DNA of 64,000 nucleotides from Modestobacter sp. VKM Ac-2984 (GCF_026967985.1 NZ_JAPVBJ010000006.1:186001-250000); one strand, 5' to 3'. Shown: positions 49,864 to 58,075, counted from the stretch's first letter. The notes: generated by a model not told the origin, from the sequence alone. Made by a program: numbers and translations.

Positions 49864-49899
49864 CCCGGGCGACAGAGATGGCCATTTCTGTCGCCCGGG
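49864..49899. terminator. Bidirectional palindromic terminator with ATGGCCAT centre
   Basis: CCCGGGCGACAGA and TCTGTCGCCCGGG form a 13-bp perfect stem flanking a G/T wobble and the self-complementary centre ATGGCCAT. It sits between two convergent genes (stops at 49860 and 49903). Confidence 0.8.
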
Positions 49900-49902
49900 G
49901 AC

Positions 49903-50199
49903 TCAGATCGCGGAGGTGGCGAAGCCGATCTCCTTGTCGGCGACGCACGCCGGGAAGGTCTCGAACACCCGGGCCCGCTCGGGGGAGTCGTGGTAGACGT
50001 CCTCCACCCGGCGGAACTCGTCCTGGTCGCCGTCGTGGGCGACGGCCCAGGTGAACGTCTGGTGCTCCTCGTCGGCCAGGGCGAACAGCACCCGGAAGCC
50101 GTACTGCTCGCGTACCGGCAGCAGGGACGGGAACCAGGCCAGGAAGTCGGCCATCCGGCCCGGTTCGAGCACGTATCGGCGCAGCTGCACGGTCTCCAT
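49903..50199 (-). CDS. NIPSNAP-like small dimeric alpha-beta-barrel protein
   Basis: 98 residues. ATG 50199 has AGGATG upstream. The sequence opens METVQLRRYVLEPGRMADFL and continues FRVLFALADEEHQTFTWAVAH, the pattern of NIPSNAP/ferredoxin-like dimeric barrels (beta strand with L-R-Y, helix, hydrophobic strand, W). Such proteins often act as small binding or monooxygenase-like proteins, and no catalytic residues are certain. It is divergent from the NUDIX gene with a 77-base gap. Confidence 0.6.
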   Translation of the reverse strand: METVQLRRYVLEPGRMADFLAWFPSLLPVREQYGFRVLFALADEEHQTFTWAVAHDGDQDEFRRVEDVYHDSPERARVFETFPACVADKEIGFATSAI

Positions 50200-50276
50200 G
50201 GCGTCATCCTGCCCGTCGTCGTCCGGCGGCACCTCCGGCCGGTGCCTGCACCGTCGGCGCACGGCAGACTGTCGGT

Positions 50277-50750
50277 GTGCGCTCCCCGACGGACGGCTGG
50301 ACGACCTGCGCCCTGGGCCACCGGCACTGGGGGCTGGCCGGCGCGGCCGGCCTGCTGTTGCACCGGCCGGGCGCCGGCGGGATCGAGGTGCTCCTCCAGT
50401 TGCGGGTCGCGTGGTCGCACCACGGCGGCACCTGGGGCACGCCGGGCGGTGCGCTGCACCCGCAGGAGTCCCCGGCCGACGGCGCACTGCGCGAGGCCGG
50501 CGAGGAGCTCGGGTTGCGCCCGGCGGACGTCGTCCTGGGCGTGGAGTCCGTCGACGACCACGGCGGCTGGGTCTACACCACCGTCCTGGCCACGCCCGCC
50601 GGCGCCCTCGAGCCCGACGACCTGGCGCTGAACGAGGAGAGCGCGGGCGTCGGCTGGTTCCCCCTGGACGCGTTGCCGGTGCTCCACCCCGGGCTCGCCG
50701 CGGCCCTGCCGGTGCTCGTGCGCACGTTGACCGGTTCCGACGCCCCGTGA
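50277..50750 (+). CDS. NUDIX hydrolase
   Basis: 157 residues from GTG 50277. The complete Nudix box GALHPQE-x7-REAGEELGL is present (Gx5Ex7REUxEExGU), with the preceding TWGTPGG. It hydrolyses a nucleoside diphosphate linked to another moiety using Mg2+. The substrate is not deducible; the family includes housecleaning enzymes such as MutT-like and ADP-ribose hydrolases. Its stop overlaps the GTG of the next membrane-protein gene by 4 bases. Confidence 0.88.
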   Translation: MRSPTDGWTTCALGHRHWGLAGAAGLLLHRPGAGGIEVLLQLRVAWSHHGGTWGTPGGALHPQESPADGALREAGEELGLRPADVVLGVESVDDHGGWVYTTVLATPAGALEPDDLALNEESAGVGWFPLDALPVLHPGLAAALPVLVRTLTGSDAP

Positions 50751-51421
50751 CCGGACGGCAGACCGCGGCCCGGGTCCACTGGACGGTGCTGGCCCTCGTC
50801 GTCGGGGCGTGTCTCGCGACGTCGTTGACCCGCACCCTGATCGAGACGGCGGGCGGCCGCACCACCGCGGTGACGGAGCTGATCCGCTGGCTGAGCCTGT
50901 TCACCGTCGTGAGCAACGTGCTGGTGCTGGCCGCTGCGACGACCCTGGCGCTGGACCCGGTGCGCTCCGGTCGCCGCTGGCGGGTGCTGCTGCTCGACGC
51001 CCTGCTGGCCATCACGGTCACCGGGTTGGTCTTCTCGGTCCTGCTCTCGCCGACCGTCGACCCGACCGGCGTGACCGTGTGGACCAACCTCGTGCTGCAC
51101 TACCTGTCCCCGCTGGCCATGGTGGTCGGCTGGCTGGTCTTCGGGCCGCGGCCGCGGATCACCGGTGGCACGGTCGCCTGGGCGATGGTCTTCCCGGTGG
51201 CCTGGATCGGCTGGACGATGTGGCACGGCGCGCAGAGCCGCTGGTACCCCTACTTCTTCCTGAACGCCCGCGACCTCGGCCTGGCGGTCGCGTTGCGGAA
51301 CACCGCGTTGGTCGTGCTCCTGGCGCTGGCGTTCCTGCTGGTCTACTGGGCGGCCGACCGGTGGCTGTCGGCGACCCCCGACCGCCCCCGCGAGTCACCG
51401 GACCTCGCCACCAACGGCTGA
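50747..51421 (+). CDS. Pr6Pr-like integral membrane protein
   Basis: 224 residues from GTG 50747 (GTGA overlap). Six hydrophobic helices are evident, with conserved-looking motifs FTVVSNVLV, VLHYLSPLAMVVGWLVFGP, and WYPYFFLN. This pattern (F-T-x-x-S-N, H-Y-x-x-P) matches the Pr6Pr/FAR-17a-like family of six-helix membrane proteins of uncertain function. The link with the NUDIX gene is positional only. Confidence 0.75.
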   Translation: MTGRQTAARVHWTVLALVVGACLATSLTRTLIETAGGRTTAVTELIRWLSLFTVVSNVLVLAAATTLALDPVRSGRRWRVLLLDALLAITVTGLVFSVLLSPTVDPTGVTVWTNLVLHYLSPLAMVVGWLVFGPRPRITGGTVAWAMVFPVAWIGWTMWHGAQSRWYPYFFLNARDLGLAVALRNTALVVLLALAFLLVYWAADRWLSATPDRPRESPDLATNG

Positions 51422-51435
51422 CCGCAGGCGGGCGC

Positions 51436-52230
51436 TCAACCCACGGTGACGGTCACGGAGACCAGCCGGTGGTCGCCGAGCGGCAGCTGCCGGACCTCGG
51501 GGCGCTGCGGCTCCAGGCCGGCCGGGCCGAGGACGTGGTCGAACTGCACCCGCGGGGCCGGCGCGGGATAGCTGGGCTCGCCGACCAGTCGCTGCGCGCC
51601 GAACACCCGCGCCGGCACCGCACCGACCAGGTTCAGGTCGCCGGCCAGCACGACCGGGCCGGGCAGCTGCGCGCACCACCGGCGCAGCCGGGTCAGCTGG
51701 CGCAGCGCGGTGTGCGGCGCGAACGAGAGGTGGGTGCAGACGACGGTGCAGTGCTCCAGCTCGGCGGCGATCGCCAGCCGCGGCTCGTCGGGGAACCACC
51801 ACCGGCGCAGCCGCCCGGTCCGCGGGTCGGTGGCCCGCAGCGGGAGCCTCGCCCGCCCGGCGCCCAGCCCGAGCACCGACCAGCGCTGCACGGGCAGCCG
51901 GCTGACCAGCGCGATCCCGTAGTGCGGACCGGCCAACGTCTCCCACGACCCGCGCAGCACCGGCGGGTCGACCGGCGTCCAGCTGCGGAAGGGGTCGGGA
52001 GTGCCGGCGACGGCCGCGGCGAACCGCCAGTCGGCGGCGCCCAGCCCTGCGGCCACCTCGGCGGGCTGGTCGACACCGTGCGAGCGCGGCTGGCCGACGT
52101 CCACCTCCTGGACGGCGAGGACGTCGGCGTCCACCCCGGCGACCGCGGCCCGCAGCCCGGCGGCGTCGAGCGAGCGCCCGGCGCCGTCCCGGCCGGAGGC
52201 GAGGTTCAACGTCCCGACCCGGAGTTCCAT
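51436..52230 (-). CDS. Endonuclease/exonuclease/phosphatase-family protein
   Basis: 264 residues from ATG 52230, no signal peptide. Family motifs: LRVGTLNLASGRD at the N-terminus, VLAVQEVDVGQPRS (metal-binding Glu), LVSRLP, VVCTHLS, VLAGDLNL (Asp/Asn pair) and the terminal LGDHRLV with the catalytic His. These divalent-metal phosphodiesterases cleave DNA, lipids or small phosphoesters; the cytosolic location and length suit a small phosphodiesterase. It lies convergent to the Pr6Pr-like gene and divergent from menB. Confidence 0.85.
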   Translation of the reverse strand: MELRVGTLNLASGRDGAGRSLDAAGLRAAVAGVDADVLAVQEVDVGQPRSHGVDQPAEVAAGLGAADWRFAAAVAGTPDPFRSWTPVDPPVLRGSWETLAGPHYGIALVSRLPVQRWSVLGLGAGRARLPLRATDPRTGRLRRWWFPDEPRLAIAAELEHCTVVCTHLSFAPHTALRQLTRLRRWCAQLPGPVVLAGDLNLVGAVPARVFGAQRLVGEPSYPAPAPRVQFDHVLGPAGLEPQRPEVRQLPLGDHRLVSVTVTVG

Positions 52231-52256
52231 GCCGCCATCAGACCAGTCCGGTGGTG

Positions 52257-52293
52257 CTCGTGCTCTGCTCACCCGTGGTGAGCAGAGCACGAG
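52257..52293. other. Perfect 16-bp hairpin between divergent genes
   Basis: CTCGTGCTCTGCTCAC pairs with GTGAGCAGAGCACGAG around the loop CCGTG. It lies 26 bases upstream of one start (52230, minus) and 60 upstream of the other (52354, plus), so it cannot end either gene. It could be a regulatory operator, a 5'-leader hairpin or a mobile palindromic repeat. Confidence 0.7.
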
Positions 52294-52353
52294 GCACCGG
52301 GGAGCACCTGGTCGGCGAGGCGGGGGGAGGGCCGGGCAGCTAGGTTCGGGCTC

Positions 52354-53244
52354 GTGAGTGCCCGCGCCGACGTCTCCGAGATCTTCGACCCCACCGCCTG
52401 GCGGCCGGTCGAGGGCTTCGAGCAGCTGACCGACGTCACCTACCACCGCGCCGTCGACGCCGGGGTCGTGCGGATCGCGCTCGACCGGCCCGAGGTGCGC
52501 AACGCCTTCCGCCCGCAGACGGTCGACCAGTTGCTCGCCGTCTTCGAGCACGCCCGGCTGGCCACCGACGTCGGCTGCGTGCTGCTGACCGGCAACGGCC
52601 CGAGCGAGAAGGACGGCGGCTGGGCGTTCTGCTCCGGCGGCGACCAGCGGGTGCGCGGCAAGTACGGCTACGAGGCCGGCGACGGCGCCAACGGGCGGCT
52701 GCACATCCTCGAGGTGCAGCGGCTCATCCGGTTCATGCCGAAGGTCGTCGTCTGCGTCGTCCCGGGTTGGGCGGCCGGTGGCGGGCACAGCCTGCACGTC
52801 GTCGCCGACCTCACCCTGGCCAGCGCCGAGCACGCCCGGTTCAAGCAGACCGACGCCGACGTCGGCAGCTTCGACGGTGGCTTCGGCTCGGCCTACCTGG
52901 CCCGCCAGGTCGGGCAGAAGTTCGCCCGGGAGGTCTTCTTCCTCGGCGAGGAGTACTCCGCTGAGGAGGCGCACCGGATGGGCATGGTCAACCGGGTCGT
53001 GCCGCACGCGGAGCTGGAGGCCACCGCGCTGGACTGGGGCCGCCGGATCGTGGCCAAGAGCCCGACCGCCCAGCGGATGCTCAAGTACTCGTTCAACCTG
53101 ATCGACGACGGGCTGGTCGGTCAGCAACTGTTCGCCGGGGAGACCACCCGGCTGGCCTACATGGCCGAGGAGGCCGTGGAGGGTCGGGACTCGTTCCTGG
53201 AGAAGCGCCCGGCCGACTTCTCCCGCTTCCCCTGGCACGCCTGA
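52354..53244 (+). CDS. menB: 1,4-Dihydroxy-2-naphthoyl-CoA synthase
   Basis: 296 residues from GTG 52354. This crotonase-fold enzyme closes the second ring in menaquinone synthesis, converting o-succinylbenzoyl-CoA to dihydroxynaphthoyl-CoA. MenB-specific features are YHRAVDAGVVRIALDRPEVRNAFRPQTVDQL, WAFCSGGDQRVRG for the oxyanion site, VPGWAAGGGHSLHVVADLTLAS, and TDADVGSFDGGFGSAYLAR with the catalytic aspartate. The C-terminal FSRFPWHA resembles the MenB tail. Length is standard. Other men genes are not in the window. A small gene follows after 12 bases. Confidence 0.93.
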   Translation: MSARADVSEIFDPTAWRPVEGFEQLTDVTYHRAVDAGVVRIALDRPEVRNAFRPQTVDQLLAVFEHARLATDVGCVLLTGNGPSEKDGGWAFCSGGDQRVRGKYGYEAGDGANGRLHILEVQRLIRFMPKVVVCVVPGWAAGGGHSLHVVADLTLASAEHARFKQTDADVGSFDGGFGSAYLARQVGQKFAREVFFLGEEYSAEEAHRMGMVNRVVPHAELEATALDWGRRIVAKSPTAQRMLKYSFNLIDDGLVGQQLFAGETTRLAYMAEEAVEGRDSFLEKRPADFSRFPWHA

Positions 53245-53256
53245 AGGAGGACGAAG

Positions 53257-53589
53257 ATGATCGTCGAGGTGATCGGTGGCGCCGACGAGGTGCCCGAGGT
53301 GCGGTTGGCCGACGTCGATGACCTGGCCCGGCTGCACCTGGCCGTGGGTGCGCTGACCGACGAGGACGTCGACCGGGCGTTGCGCGATGCGGGCATGGGT
53401 CGGCTGACCGACGGTGACACCGCGCTGCTGGACGTGGCGGCCCTGCGCGCCGCGGCCGGTCGACAGACGACCGCCGACGACTGGCCGCAGGGCTTCGACC
53501 GGATGGTGGCGCAGGCCCTCGAGAAGGGCTGGACCGGGGACGACGGAGCCAGCCTGCAGGTGCACGTGGAGCCCGCCGCGTCGGCCTGA
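53257..53589 (+). CDS. Small hypothetical protein downstream of menB
   Basis: 110 residues; ATG 53257 behind GGAGGACGAAG. The product is acidic and helical with a VDRALRDAG core and GWTGDDGASLQVHVEP tail, and has no signal peptide or membrane segment. I do not recognise a family. Twelve bases separate it from menB, so it is co-transcribed, but a role in menaquinone synthesis is not shown by the sequence. Confidence 0.6.
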   Translation: MIVEVIGGADEVPEVRLADVDDLARLHLAVGALTDEDVDRALRDAGMGRLTDGDTALLDVAALRAAAGRQTTADDWPQGFDRMVAQALEKGWTGDDGASLQVHVEPAASA

Positions 53590-53671
53590 GGGCGGTGCCG
53601 GCCCACTGTGATCTCGACGCGGGATCGCTCGGTTGTTGTGGTCACTCCACTTTTGTGGGCACGATTGCACG

Positions 53672-54298
53672 GTGACGACGACCGAACGGCCTCCGCGACC
53701 CGCCGGCGCACGCCCTCCGGGCCGTCCGCTGTCCTCGGAGCTGTCCGAGCAACTGGTGGCCGTGGCGGTGGAGATCCTGGCCGACGAGGGCTGGGGGAGG
53801 CTCAACAGCGACCGCATCGCGGCACGTGCCAAGGCCGGCAAGGCCGGCATCTACCGGCGGTGGCCGACGATGGCCGCGCTGGCGCGGCACGCCCTGAGCA
53901 CCGCCCCGCTGGTGGAGCTGCCCGCCGACTCCGGTTCGCTGCGGGGCGACCTCTGCGAGCTGCTGGCCCGCTGGACCCGGCCACTGGACCGGACCGAGCG
54001 CGCGGCGGCGAGCCTGGTGGGGGCGGCGCGGCACGACGACGAGCTGCGCGCCGGCCTGGAGGAGGCACTGGTGCGCCCGCTGGCCGGTGCCGTGCGGGAG
54101 ATCGCGGCGCGGGAGGCGACCCGCGGGCGTGAGCTGTCGCAGCAGCAGGTCGCGCTGCTCGGCTCGGTGGTCCAGGCGCTGTGGTGGCAGCGCTACACGG
54201 CGTTCGGTCCGGTGGTGATGAGCACCCCGCAGGTCGAGCAGCTGGTCACCGGCGTGCTGCTGCCGGTCCTCGCGCCCGAGCAGCTGCCGGCGGGCTGA
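53672..54298 (+). CDS. TetR-family regulator
   Basis: 208 residues from GTG 53672. An N-terminal helix-turn-helix (LVAVAVEILADEGWGRLNSD, then RIAARAKAGKAGIYRRWPTM) is typical of TetR proteins, the YRRWP being the end of the recognition helix. The C-terminal ligand domain (about 80-208) contains LLARWTRPLDRTERAAASLVG. No clear ribosome site precedes the start. Its target is not evident; it ends 6 bases from a convergent second TetR gene. Confidence 0.85.
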   Translation: MTTTERPPRPAGARPPGRPLSSELSEQLVAVAVEILADEGWGRLNSDRIAARAKAGKAGIYRRWPTMAALARHALSTAPLVELPADSGSLRGDLCELLARWTRPLDRTERAAASLVGAARHDDELRAGLEEALVRPLAGAVREIAAREATRGRELSQQQVALLGSVVQALWWQRYTAFGPVVMSTPQVEQLVTGVLLPVLAPEQLPAG

Positions 54299-54304
54299 GC
54301 CCGC

Positions 54305-54976
54305 TCAGTCGATGCGCACGTCCAGCTCGCGGGCGAGCCGGCGCACCCCGTCCTCCAGCACGGCCAGCGTGGCGACCGTCGTCGCGTGCTCCGGTCCGCG
54401 CGCCTCGCCGGGCTCCAGGCCGAGCACCTGCCGGCGGTTGGCGAGCACCAGGATCCGCCCGGCCACGAGGAACAGGCCGGCCGCCAGGCGACTGAGCACG
54501 TCGACCGCTGCGCCGTCCGGCTGCCCCGATGCCGAGAGCGCCGTCGCGAGCGCCGCGGACACCCGCCCGCCGGCCTGCTCGACCAGGGTCCGTTCGCGTT
54601 CCTGCAGGCTCGGGCTCCGCGCCAGGGCCTCCAGGTAGCTGCGGCTCTCCGGCCGCGCCTCCTGCTCCAGCAGCTGGTGCAGGTCCCGCTCCACGTAGCT
54701 GCGCAGGGCGGCGAGCGGACCGGTGCCGTCCGGCCGGGCCGCGACGGCGGCGGCGACCCCCTCGACCCACGGCGTCCGGCCGTCGAAGAACAGTGCTTCC
54801 TTGCTCTCGAAGTGGTTGAAGACGGTCTGCACGGCGACGTCGGCAGCGGTGGCGACGTCGGCGATGGTCACCGCGTCGAAGTCGCGCTCGGCGAACAGTC
54901 GCTGCGCCGCCGCGCGGATCTCCACCCGGGTCTGCGCCTTCCGGCGTTCCCGGCGCCCCCCTGCCGCCGTCTCCAC
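54305..54976 (-). CDS. TetR-family regulator divergent from the alcohol dehydrogenase gene
   Basis: 223 residues from GTG 54976. The DNA-binding region is AAAQRLFAERDFDAVTIADV followed by AADVAVQTVFNHFESKEAL, a classic TetR recognition helix. The start lies on a palindrome (ACGTTGGCCAATGT, 54975-54988), suggesting autoregulation. Divergent orientation to the NDMA-dependent alcohol dehydrogenase makes that gene the likely target, perhaps responding to an alcohol, aldehyde or fatty acyl ligand. Confidence 0.85.
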   Translation of the reverse strand: METAAGGRRERRKAQTRVEIRAAAQRLFAERDFDAVTIADVATAADVAVQTVFNHFESKEALFFDGRTPWVEGVAAAVAARPDGTGPLAALRSYVERDLHQLLEQEARPESRSYLEALARSPSLQERERTLVEQAGGRVSAALATALSASGQPDGAAVDVLSRLAAGLFLVAGRILVLANRRQVLGLEPGEARGPEHATTVATLAVLEDGVRRLARELDVRID

Positions 54977-54988
54977 GTTGGCCAATGT
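54975..54988. promoter_or_regulatory. Candidate TetR operator overlapping the regulator start
   Basis: ACGTTGGCCAATGT is a 14-base near-perfect palindrome (one mismatched pair) with a TTGGCCAA core, a form common among TetR sites. It covers the start codon region of the minus-strand TetR gene and lies 141 bases from the dehydrogenase start. Confidence 0.5.
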
Positions 54989-55129
54989 AGAGCGCAACTC
55001 ACCGTGTCCAGGGCTGTGTGAGCCGGTCAGTGCGGTGTCCCCGCCGGCCTCCGGGGGTGGCACTGGGTGCCACCCGGCGCCGGACCCCTTAGCGTGGGGC
55101 CCGTCACGTTCGAGGCGGGGAGACGGTGG

Positions 55130-56236
55130 ATGAAGACGCACGGTGCTGTGCTGCGGGGTCCCGGCGACTGGGAGGTCGCCGAGCTGGAGCTGGTCGACCC
55201 CGGTCCGGGGCAGGTGCTGGTGGAGATGGCCTACGCGGGCCTGTGCCACTCCGACGAGCACCTGCGGTTCGAGAGCCAGCGTTACCCGATCGTCGGCGGG
55301 CACGAGGGCGCCGGCGTCGTCCAGGCCGTCGGGGCCGGCGTCACCGGCGTGCAGCCCGGTGACCACGTGGTCACCTCCTTCCTGCCGGCCTGCGGCCACT
55401 GCCGCTGGTGCGCCACCGGCCGGTCGAACCTCTGCGACCTCGGGGCGACCATCGGCACCGGTCAGCTGCCCGGCGGGACGTGGCCGTTCCGGCTGGACGG
55501 CGAGGAGCTCGGCGGGTTCTGCATGGTCGGTGCCTTCGCCCAGCACTCGGTGCTCTCGGAGTTCTCCTGCGTCAAGATCGAGCCGCACCTGCCGCTGGAC
55601 GTCGCCGCGCTGATGGCCTGCAGCGTCCCGACCGGCTGGGGGTCCGCGGTGAACGCCGGGCCGGTGCGCCAGGGGGACGTCGTGGTGGTCGTCGGCACCG
55701 GTGGGGTCGGCTGCAACGCGGTGCAGGGTGCGGCGATGGCCGGCGCGGGGGCCGTCGTCGCCGTCGACCCGGTGGCCTTCCGCCGCGAGTTCGCCCAGAC
55801 CCTGGGGGCCACCCACGCGGTCGCGAGCACCGAGGAGGCGGCGGGCCTGGCCCGGCAGCTGTCCCGCGGCACGGGGGCCGACGTCGTCATCCTGGCCACC
55901 GGCACGACCAGCCCGGAGATCACCGGCGGCGCCTACCGCTGCCTGGGCAAGGGCGGCACGCTGGTGCTCACCGGTCTGGCCGACCACACGATGGAGACGA
56001 CCGTCGCGCTGCCCGGCAACATCACCACCGTCTACGAGCAGCGGGTCCAGGGTGCGCTGTACGGGATGTGCAACGCCTACCGGGACATCCCGCGGCTGCT
56101 GCGGCTCTACGAGGACGGCGCCCTCGAGGTCGAGTCGCTGATCACGAAGCGCTACTCGCTCGACGAGGTCAACCAGGGCTACCAGGACCAGCGCGACGGC
56201 ACCGTCATCCGCGGCGTCCTCCAGCACCAGCACTGA
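55130..56236 (+). CDS. NDMA-dependent (mycofactocin-type) zinc alcohol dehydrogenase
   Basis: 368 residues from ATG 55130 behind GGGGAGA. Medium-chain zinc alcohol dehydrogenase with catalytic-zinc ligands in GLCHSDEH and VGGHEGAGVV, structural-zinc cysteines in CGHCRWCATGRSNLC, and the nucleotide motif VVGTGGVGCNAVQGAA. The segments LCDLGATIGTGQLPGG, CSVPTGWGSAVNAG and VDPVAFRREFAQTLGATHAV match the actinobacterial NDMA-dependent subgroup, whose tightly bound NAD is recycled by mycofactocin. No mycofactocin (mft) genes are seen in the window. The substrate is a primary or secondary alcohol, probably regulated by the divergent TetR. Confidence 0.88.
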   Translation: MKTHGAVLRGPGDWEVAELELVDPGPGQVLVEMAYAGLCHSDEHLRFESQRYPIVGGHEGAGVVQAVGAGVTGVQPGDHVVTSFLPACGHCRWCATGRSNLCDLGATIGTGQLPGGTWPFRLDGEELGGFCMVGAFAQHSVLSEFSCVKIEPHLPLDVAALMACSVPTGWGSAVNAGPVRQGDVVVVVGTGGVGCNAVQGAAMAGAGAVVAVDPVAFRREFAQTLGATHAVASTEEAAGLARQLSRGTGADVVILATGTTSPEITGGAYRCLGKGGTLVLTGLADHTMETTVALPGNITTVYEQRVQGALYGMCNAYRDIPRLLRLYEDGALEVESLITKRYSLDEVNQGYQDQRDGTVIRGVLQHQH

Positions 56237-56240
56237 GCCA

Positions 56241-56280
56241 CCCCTGAGCCACCAAAATGGCCATTTTGGTGGCTCAGGGG
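56241..56280. terminator. Perfect 40-base palindrome with ATGGCCAT centre
   Basis: The two 20-base arms (CCCCTGAGCCACCAAAATGG and its exact complement) meet without a spacer, 4 bases after the dehydrogenase stop. The AT-rich centre and GC-rich base would act as a terminator in both directions. Confidence 0.8.
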
Positions 56281-56314
56281 GTGACCGTGCGGGCGGCTGG
56301 GCAGGGCATCGGGC

Positions 56315-56980
56315 ATGGCTGAACCCACGATCGCCGTCCTGGACGTCGACGGCACCCTGGTCGACACGAACTACCAGCACGCCCTGGCCTGGTACCGGGC
56401 GCTGCGCTCCTGCGGGGAGACCTTCCCGATCTGGCGCATCCACCGGCTCATCGGCATGGGCGGTGACCAGCTGGTGGGGGCGCTCGGCGGCGACGACGTC
56501 GAGGCCCGGATCGGGGACCGGGCGCGGGACCGCTGGGTCGAGGAGTTCGACCTGATGCTGCCGGAGATCGCGCCGCTGCCCGGTGCCCGCGACCTGCTGC
56601 TGGCGGTCAAGGAGCGCGGTCACCGGCTGGTGCTGGCCAGCTCGGGCAAGCCGAAGCACGTGGACGCGTTCATCGACCTGCTCGACGTGCGGGACCTGGC
56701 CGACGCCGTCACCTCCAGCGAGGACGTCGAGGCGTCCAAGCCGGCGCCGGACCTGCTCGGGACCGCGCTGGAGAAGCTCGGGGTGTCCGCGGACTCCGAC
56801 AGCGTGCTGGTCGGTGACTCGGTGTGGGACGTGGAGGCCGCCAAGAACGCCGGGATGCCGGCGATCGTCGTCCGCTCCGGTGGCTTCGGGGACGACGAGC
56901 TCCGCGACGCCGGTGCGGTGGGGATCTACGACACCCCGGCCGACCTCGCGGCCGCCCTGGACGACACCCCGCTCGCCTGA
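56315..56980 (+). CDS. HAD-superfamily phosphatase
   Basis: 221 residues from ATG 56315. HAD motifs are complete: motif I LDVDGTLVDT, motif II ASSGKP, and motif III/IV SKPAPD and VGDSVWDVEAAKNAG. The alpha-helical cap inserted after motif I (about 18-85) places it in subfamily IA with phosphoglycolate phosphatase and beta-phosphoglucomutase. It is cytosolic. The substrate is not predictable; the gene stands alone between two strong terminators. Confidence 0.9.
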   Translation: MAEPTIAVLDVDGTLVDTNYQHALAWYRALRSCGETFPIWRIHRLIGMGGDQLVGALGGDDVEARIGDRARDRWVEEFDLMLPEIAPLPGARDLLLAVKERGHRLVLASSGKPKHVDAFIDLLDVRDLADAVTSSEDVEASKPAPDLLGTALEKLGVSADSDSVLVGDSVWDVEAAKNAGMPAIVVRSGGFGDDELRDAGAVGIYDTPADLAAALDDTPLA

Positions 56981-56996
56981 GGGGAGGCTGCGGGCG

Positions 56997-57052
56997 GCAC
57001 TGTGCGGTGCGGGCCCGTTCCCGGCCGGGAACGGGCCTTCACCGCACAGTGC
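56997..57052. terminator. Bidirectional double-stem terminator
   Basis: An outer stem GCACTGTGCGGTG/CACCGCACAGTGC encloses an inner stem GGCCCGTTCCCGG/CCGGGAACGGGCC. It lies between the convergent HAD and GpgS genes. Confidence 0.85.
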
Positions 57053-57064
57053 TGGAGACGCTCC

Positions 57065-58075
57065 TCAGCCGACGACGCCGGCGCGGAGCGAGGCGTACTC
57101 GTCGACGGCGCACATCGGCGGCCGCTCGTCGACGGCGACGGTGTGGCTCTTCGGCACGAAGCCGCGGCCGTCGTGGGCGAACTGGGTGAGCAGCCCGCCG
57201 GGCTCCAGGCGGCGCCGGTCCGGCCGGCCCCGCTCGGCGCGGGACAGCACGGTGGAGACGATCTGGCCGGCCATCGTGCCCAGCGCCTCGTCGGTCTGGT
57301 GGGAGTGGGTGCGGATGCCGAGGTCGACCTGGGCCAGCCCGTTGAGCCCGCAGACTCCCAGCAGGTCGACCAGCAGCCCGACCTCCACGCCGTAGCCGGA
57401 GACGAACGGCACCTGCTCCAGGGCCGAGCGCCGGCCGGCGTACTCGCCGCCCAGCGGCTGCACGAACCCGGCCAGCTCGGGCCAGAGCGCGTTCAGCAGC
57501 GGCCGGGCGGTGAGCTCGGTGACCCGGCCGCCGCCGGCCGGGCGGTGCTCGCCGTCCACGGACAGCGGGCGGGTGTAACAGCCCTTGACGTACTCGACGC
57601 GCGGGTCGGTGAGCAGCGGCACGAGCAGCCCGGGCACGTAGTGGCTGACGTCGCCCAGCAGGTCGGAGTCGATGAAGACGATGAGGTCGCCGGTGGTGGC
57701 CGCCAGCGACTTCCACAGCGCCTCGCCCTTGCCCGGGCGGTCGCCCTGCATCGGCAGGACGTCGCCGGCCGCGACGGCCTCGGCGCCGGCCGCCCGGGCG
57801 ACCTCGGCGGTCGCATCGGTGGAGTGCGAGTCGATGACGAGGAGCTCGTCGACGAGGGGCACGCCCTCGACCCAGCGCTCGGCCAGGTCGCGGACCAGGA
57901 CCCCGACGGTGGCCTCTTCGTTCCGCGCCGGTAGGACGACGCTGATCCGGTGCCCGCCGCGGCGCTTGGCCAGCAGCAGGGCGTCGACGTCGATCTCGGC
58001 CAGGGAGGTGGCCGACGTGGTGCGGTGCTCGAACCATGCGCGGGCGTCAGGTCGCATCGGCCCACTGTCGAGCAC
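57065..58075 (-). CDS. gpgS: Glucosyl-3-phosphoglycerate synthase (GT81)
   Basis: 336 residues from GTG 58075, chosen because GGAGG lies 8 bases upstream; GTG 58093 or ATG 58057 are alternatives. GT-A fold: ISVVLPARNEEATVG, LLVIDSHSTDAT, GKGEALWKSL, VFIDSDL (DxD), YVKGCYTRPL and LGGEYAGRR match GpgS of mycobacteria. It joins UDP-glucose and 3-phosphoglycerate in the first step toward glucosylglycerate and methylglucose lipopolysaccharides, compatible solutes or fatty-acid regulators in actinobacteria. The partner phosphatase GpgP is not obvious next to it; the HAD enzyme at 56315 is convergent and not an established GpgP. Confidence 0.9.
   Translation of the reverse strand: MLDSGPMRPDARAWFEHRTTSATSLAEIDVDALLLAKRRGGHRISVVLPARNEEATVGVLVRDLAERWVEGVPLVDELLVIDSHSTDATAEVARAAGAEAVAAGDVLPMQGDRPGKGEALWKSLAATTGDLIVFIDSDLLGDVSHYVPGLLVPLLTDPRVEYVKGCYTRPLSVDGEHRPAGGGRVTELTARPLLNALWPELAGFVQPLGGEYAGRRSALEQVPFVSGYGVEVGLLVDLLGVCGLNGLAQVDLGIRTHSHQTDEALGTMAGQIVSTVLSRAERGRPDRRRLEPGGLLTQFAHDGRGFVPKSHTVAVDERPPMCAVDEYASLRAGVVG

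Noticed and set aside
56315-58075. HAD phosphatase as the GpgP partner of GpgS
   Set aside because: The genes are convergent and separated by a strong bidirectional terminator, and the HAD enzyme is of general subfamily IA type with no GpgP-specific feature I can see.
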